Notes under the pieces: generated by a model | The model's database searches: none | The model's input: the letters and a program-made list of their open reading frames with translations, nothing else | What the model was told of the DNA's origin: nothing | Shown here: positions 60,578-64,000 of the stretch, in pieces | Position numbering within the stretch: position 1 is the stretch's first letter | Layout of the letters: every line of letters starts with the position of its first letter | Position numbers and translations under genes: made by a program | NCBI GenBank assembly: GCA_022447205.1 | Contig: JAKVBQ010000007.1 | Span: forward strand, 1-64,000 | Length of the DNA: 64,000 bases | Origin: Phycisphaerales bacterium | GTDB lineage: Bacteria > Planctomycetota > Phycisphaerae > Phycisphaerales > SM1A02 | Direction: 5' to 3'

Positions 60578-60971
60578 CATTTCCGGTACCCGGCCCGCGA
60601 GCAGGCCCCACTCTTTGAAGGAAAATGGGCAGGTCCGAGGATCACTCGTTGGTTCGTCCCGTAGTGTGTTGATGGCCGGGTCCCCATCGGAGGCAGCTCG
60701 GAGCGTGGAGTCGGCCAGGGGCGCTGGAGACAACTCGATGACATGCGAAGAAGAAGACCACCCACGCAGGAACCTGCGGTGGCATGGCGACGTCCACCGG
60801 CCAGGGGCCCTGCCGCCTCCGCTTCCCGGGATGTGGCACGCGACCTGAAGACGATCGTGGCGAGGACACCAGGACGAGAACACGAGAAAAACCGGGCTTG
60901 GGCCGACCTGAAGGGGGTTCGTTCCCATTTTTGCATTTCACAGCCAACCTGAAGCGATTTCGTCGTACATC
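60578..60971. other. Gene-poor region between ssrA and the ECF sigma gene
   Basis: About 394 bases with no supported gene. A small frame of 58 codons (60672-60848), 4 nt after a TAGTGT hexamer, is possible but lacks homology; its composition is not gene-like. The leader of the sigma-factor gene probably starts near the right end. Confidence 0.4.
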
Positions 60972-61844
60972 ATGCAGGGCATGGAACCAGATTCGCAGCC
61001 GGAACCCATGAAGGACTCGACGAACACCGCCCCCGACCAGGAGGGCGTGGCACGAAACGAGCAGGAGATCGAGGACTGGGAATCAGTCGTCGATCAGGAT
61101 GCCTCAGCACCTCGGAATGCCAGCTCGACGGCAACCAGCTGGACCTTGATCGGAGATGCCATCGATGACGAATCACCGACGAACCAGACCAGCAGGAACG
61201 AGCTGATGAAGCGCTACTGGTCCGCGGTCTACGCCTACATTCGATCTTCCGGCAGGAAGGAACAGGTTGCAGAGGACCTCACGCAGGGCTTCTTCTGCGA
61301 CGTGATCATCGGCAGGGACCTCTTCGACCGAGCTGACTCCAGTCGAGGCCGGTTTCGATCGCTCCTTCTCAGCGCCGTCCGAAACTACCTCGCGGACGAT
61401 TTCAGGATGCAGACCGCACAGAGGCGTTCACCCGGCAGGAACGCACTGGGGAGACTCGATGACCAGGAGGCCGGACTCGAGGCCGTGTCGGACGAAGTCG
61501 ACCCGGAAATCGCCTTCAACACCCGCTGGGTCGATGAACTGATCAAGAGGACCTCCGAACAGGTCCGCGATGAACTGATCGAATCCGATCAGGCCATGCA
61601 CTGGGACATCTTCAAGCACCGCATCCTGAACCCCTGCCTGACCGGCGCGAAGCCCGTCCCCCACGACGATCTCGCTCGCAAATGGAACCTCAGAGGCCTT
61701 CCGCAGGTCTCCAATCTCCTCGTGACGGCAAAGAGACGATACGCCAAGGCGCTCCTGGAAAACGTGCGGGAAACACTCGCTCCGGGAGCCTCTGCAACCA
61801 ATGAACTGAACGAACTGTTCAAGGCCCTGGGGACAAGATCATGA
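60972..61844 (+). CDS. ECF-type RNA polymerase sigma factor with N-terminal extension
   Basis: A 290-residue alternative sigma factor. The first 75 residues are acidic and unassigned. Region 2 (about 80-145) is LMKRYWSAVYAYIRSSGRKEQVAEDLTQGFFCDVIIGRDLFDRADSSRGRFRSLLLSAVRNYLADDFR, in the style of planctomycete ECF factors; region 4 (about 215-265) is ARKWNLRGLPQVSNLLVTAKRRYAKALLENV. The true start could be ATG 60972, 60981 or 61011; none has a strong ribosome-binding site. Coupled to the small gene that follows by ATGA. Confidence 0.8.
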   Translation: MQGMEPDSQPEPMKDSTNTAPDQEGVARNEQEIEDWESVVDQDASAPRNASSTATSWTLIGDAIDDESPTNQTSRNELMKRYWSAVYAYIRSSGRKEQVAEDLTQGFFCDVIIGRDLFDRADSSRGRFRSLLLSAVRNYLADDFRMQTAQRRSPGRNALGRLDDQEAGLEAVSDEVDPEIAFNTRWVDELIKRTSEQVRDELIESDQAMHWDIFKHRILNPCLTGAKPVPHDDLARKWNLRGLPQVSNLLVTAKRRYAKALLENVRETLAPGASATNELNELFKALGTRS

Positions 61845-62245
61845 TCCATGACGGCAACAAGACACAGCACCCGATCGAATGGGCGATGGAAACGGATGTG
61901 GATCCGATCTTCATGCTCGCCAACTGGCTCGTTCGCGACGTGATCGAGACAGCGGAGGGTGCGGTGCAGGTCACCACCAGCAAGGACACCACCCTCGACC
62001 AGTACCGGACGCTCAAGAGGATCTTCAAGCAGCTCCGGACCCAGGGGGAACTCCCTGCCGATCGACGGCTTGGCGCACGGCTCTACGCCGCCTCGATCGC
62101 CGGAGCGCTCGTCCACCACGACCGGCTCATCACGGCACAGTCTTCGGATCGACTCAGGACCGCCTTCGACGACTTCACCCGGGACGGCGACATGCCTGAC
62201 GTCCTGATCGAACTGGTCCGCAAGGCGATGGACAAGATCGACTGA
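61841..62245 (+). CDS. Hypothetical protein coupled to the ECF sigma factor
   Basis: A 134-residue, mostly helical protein (IFMLANWLVRDVIETAEGAV, LDQYRTLKRIFKQLRTQG, LIELVRKAMDKID), no TM segment, no recognised domain. Its start overlaps the sigma-factor stop by 4 bases. Partner genes of ECF factors often encode regulators, so a role as anti-sigma or co-regulator is possible but speculative. Confidence 0.65.
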   Translation: MIHDGNKTQHPIEWAMETDVDPIFMLANWLVRDVIETAEGAVQVTTSKDTTLDQYRTLKRIFKQLRTQGELPADRRLGARLYAASIAGALVHHDRLITAQSSDRLRTAFDDFTRDGDMPDVLIELVRKAMDKID

Positions 62246-62254
62246 TCGGCTGAC

Positions 62255-63961
62255 CTAGCCGTCGGTCTGCTCGAAACGTCCACCCGAGAAGGAATCGTCC
62301 TCGACCCATTCGATGCGAGCACTGCCGAAGATCGTTCCGGTCGCAAAGGCGCCATCGACCAGTGCAGCCTGGTACTCGACGACGGCCAGGATCTCCCGGC
62401 TTCGTGAGTCCGCAAGCCGCGCGGAGGCATCAAGCACGTCGTTGCTGGTTCGAAGGCCCAGTTCGAACTGCCGCTTCTCGGCTTCGTAGGTCCGTCCGGC
62501 AAGGACGGTTTCGAGACGGGCCGCGAGAATCTGCTGCCATGACTCGTTGATCGAATCGATGACATCGTAGACCTCGAGGCGAATCGCCTGGACACGCTGA
62601 TCCCGAGTGGCCAGCCGCTGAACTCTCTGAAGGACGGTCTGGCGGAGACGCGCCTCCGCCTGCTGGTTGCCGATCGGGATCCTGGCCGAGAGGCCGATCG
62701 ACCAGGTGTCGTAGAAGCCCTCGAAGGCCTCCGCATAGGCATTGGCGAGCGAGCCGGGCTGGTTGCTGTTGAGTCCGAAGTCATAGCGGATCGCGATGTC
62801 AGGAAGGGTCGCATTCCGGGCGACCTCGATGTCGCTGGAGTCGATGGCGAGCTGCAGGTCGAGTTCGAGGATCTCCATCCGATTCTCGACGGCGTCTCGA
62901 GCCATGGCCCTCCCGTCGATCACGAGACCGATCGGATTCGGAAGACTGGTCGGCTCGATGGCGGTTGCGGATTCGATCGGCAGATCCGATCGATTCATCA
63001 CCTGCTTGAGTTCACGCTGGGTCCTTCGAATCGATGCATCCGCTCGGATGATCGCCTCCAGACTGGAGCCCACGCCACTCTCGGCTCGGATGACCTCGAT
63101 GTCTGCCGCCTGCCCGAGATCGACGAGGCGCTGGGCACGCTCGAGCTGTTCGACGGCAAGGTCGTACTGCTGCTTGCGAACATCGAGTTCCTGCCACGCT
63201 GCATAGAGCCTCCAGTAGGCCTTTTCGGCGTTCCCGAGGATCCTGATCGCAGCGAGCTTCGCCTGGGCCTGGGCGATCTGATTCCGGTAGGAAGCCACCC
63301 TGATCGGGGCGGTGTTCACCCGGAGGCCGGCGTTGCGCATCAGCGGCTGGGCGATCGAGAACTGTGCGCCGGCGCTCCAGTACGCATCGAAGGTCGCGAA
63401 CTGTCCGTCCTGGGTGTTCCTGGCGAACGGCGCGGAAACGCTGACCGTACCTCCGGTCTGGAGGGGGATCTCCACGCCGAGGTCGACGGAGGTCGTAGTG
63501 GAGTTGGAACTCTGGTCCTGATTGGTGATCTGCTGGTTTGCGTCGGTCTGGTTCACGCTCGCGACGAAGGTCGACTCGAAGCGGGCCGCTTCGGCATCCT
63601 CGGCGGCCTGGGCTATGGCGGGATTGATGATCGTCGCGGAGAGTTCGAGATTGTTGCGAAGCGAAGAGGCGCGGACGTCGGCAAGGGTCAATGGCACGCG
63701 CTCGCCCTCGCCGGGAAGTTCGATCGACCCGTCCATGATGCTGGCGACGGCATCTTCCCCGGGGAGCTCGACGCGTTCGCTGGTGCGCTCCAGGTCGAAT
63801 TCATCGATCGACTTCAGCGATGACTCGGGAATCCGCCAGGGTTCGTCCTCGGTAAAGAGGGTCTTCCCGCAGCCGGGCATGAACAGCAGCCCCCCCAGGA
63901 GAGCGAACATGACCAGGGCACACCTTCGTGCGGGTTCGAATCGGGATGATCGATCATTCAT
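62255..63961 (-). CDS. TolC-family outer membrane efflux lipoprotein
   Basis: A 568-residue outer-membrane channel subunit. The signal peptide ends with a lipobox (LLFMPGCGK). Two OEP-type repeats (about 95-330 and 345-545) with the long coiled-coil helices (AEDAEAARFESTFVASVNQTDANQQ; WRLYAAWQELDVRKQQYDLAVEQLERAQRLVDLGQAADIEVIRAESGV) fit TolC/OprM. Follows an ABC permease gene on the same strand (8-bp overlap), so it is part of a tripartite efflux or secretion system. Confidence 0.9.
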   Translation of the reverse strand: MNDRSSRFEPARRCALVMFALLGGLLFMPGCGKTLFTEDEPWRIPESSLKSIDEFDLERTSERVELPGEDAVASIMDGSIELPGEGERVPLTLADVRASSLRNNLELSATIINPAIAQAAEDAEAARFESTFVASVNQTDANQQITNQDQSSNSTTTSVDLGVEIPLQTGGTVSVSAPFARNTQDGQFATFDAYWSAGAQFSIAQPLMRNAGLRVNTAPIRVASYRNQIAQAQAKLAAIRILGNAEKAYWRLYAAWQELDVRKQQYDLAVEQLERAQRLVDLGQAADIEVIRAESGVGSSLEAIIRADASIRRTQRELKQVMNRSDLPIESATAIEPTSLPNPIGLVIDGRAMARDAVENRMEILELDLQLAIDSSDIEVARNATLPDIAIRYDFGLNSNQPGSLANAYAEAFEGFYDTWSIGLSARIPIGNQQAEARLRQTVLQRVQRLATRDQRVQAIRLEVYDVIDSINESWQQILAARLETVLAGRTYEAEKRQFELGLRTSNDVLDASARLADSRSREILAVVEYQAALVDGAFATGTIFGSARIEWVEDDSFSGGRFEQTDG

Positions 63962-64000
63962 GACGCAGCGCCTCGATGGGATCCAGTCTGGAAGCCTTGA
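63954..64000 (-). CDS. ABC transporter permease C-terminus (MacB/FtsX-like, cut by window edge)
   Basis: Only the last 15 residues are visible (KASRLDPIEALRHE and stop). This A-x-x-L-[DN]-P-[IV]-E-A-L-[RH]-x-E end is characteristic of MacB-type permeases. Its stop lies 8 bp inside the tolC-like gene; together they fit a MacAB-TolC-type exporter. Confidence 0.75.
   Translation of the reverse strand, partial: KASRLDPIEALRHE

Noticed and set aside
60672-60848. Small gene of 58 codons after TAGTGT
   Set aside because: No homology, no ribosome-binding site and only 4 nt from the hexamer; composition not coding-like.
1-64000. CRISPR arrays, insertion sequences, prophage or integrase attachment sites
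   Set aside because: No regularly spaced repeats, transposase motifs or phage genes were seen; tRNA-Arg is not followed by an integrase or a direct repeat.

Overview
The window is about 64 kb of GC-rich bacterial chromosome with very tight gene packing and many ATGA stop/start overlaps. The content points to a planctomycete, most likely of the Phycisphaerae. Evidence for this is the set of secreted proteins ending in dockerin-like D-x-N-x-D-G ... DLxxLLGxWG modules, the Cys-rich GACC..DGSC repeats, a DUF1080 protein, a planctomycete-style ECF sigma factor, and a short type III pantothenate kinase gene coupled to an MnmE-like GTPase. This assignment is inferred from gene content only; no rRNA is present.

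Layout. (1) 1-16.5 kb is housekeeping and small-molecule metabolism: a DEAD-box helicase (cut by the left edge), CutC, an SGNH esterase, a kinase/class III aminotransferase fusion, a four-gene GAPDH operon, an SDR/aldose-epimerase pair, a BtpA-family protein, a D-amino-acid transaminase-like protein, CoaX, a truncated MnmE-like GTPase, FabI and an alpha/beta hydrolase. tRNA-Arg(TCG) follows. (2) 16.7-20.5 kb holds two secreted dockerin-type proteins. (3) 20.5-31 kb is a Bat/MoxR operon: a two-domain thioredoxin-like protein, MoxR ATPase, DUF58, a membrane protein, two VWA membrane proteins, a helical-repeat protein and a 1264-residue envelope protein. (4) 31-36 kb carries a beta-helix protein, a REC-GAF-HD-GYP regulator, and a divergent pair (pseudopilin-like protein and secreted dockerin protein) around a Fur-type palindrome. 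(5) 36-53.5 kb is a large type IV pilus / type II secretion-like locus. It has pilins, PilM/N/O/P-like proteins, a secretin, a TPR lipoprotein, GspE and GspF. Between the structural genes lies a regulatory block of histidine kinase, response regulator, GAF-HD-GYP and STAS. (6) 53.7-57.4 kb is a serine biosynthesis operon, DUF1015-serA-serC. (7) 57.4-60 kb holds a DUF1579 protein and a putative protein-deglycation pair (fructosamine kinase plus LMW phosphatase). (8) 60.2-64 kb holds tmRNA (ssrA), an ECF sigma factor with a small partner, a TolC-family lipoprotein and the last residues of an ABC permease.

The most notable regulatory signal is a repeated promoter arrangement: a TANNNT -10 hexamer 6-8 nt before the start codon in seven or eight unrelated genes, which implies leaderless transcripts. 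The most system-like region is the pilus locus. Its assembly ATPase carries two N-terminal MshEN-type (c-di-GMP-binding) motifs, and the same run of genes encodes an HD-GYP phosphodiesterase, with a second HD-GYP and a possible PilZ-like protein nearby. Together these suggest a pilus or secretion machine controlled by c-di-GMP and a partner-switching module.
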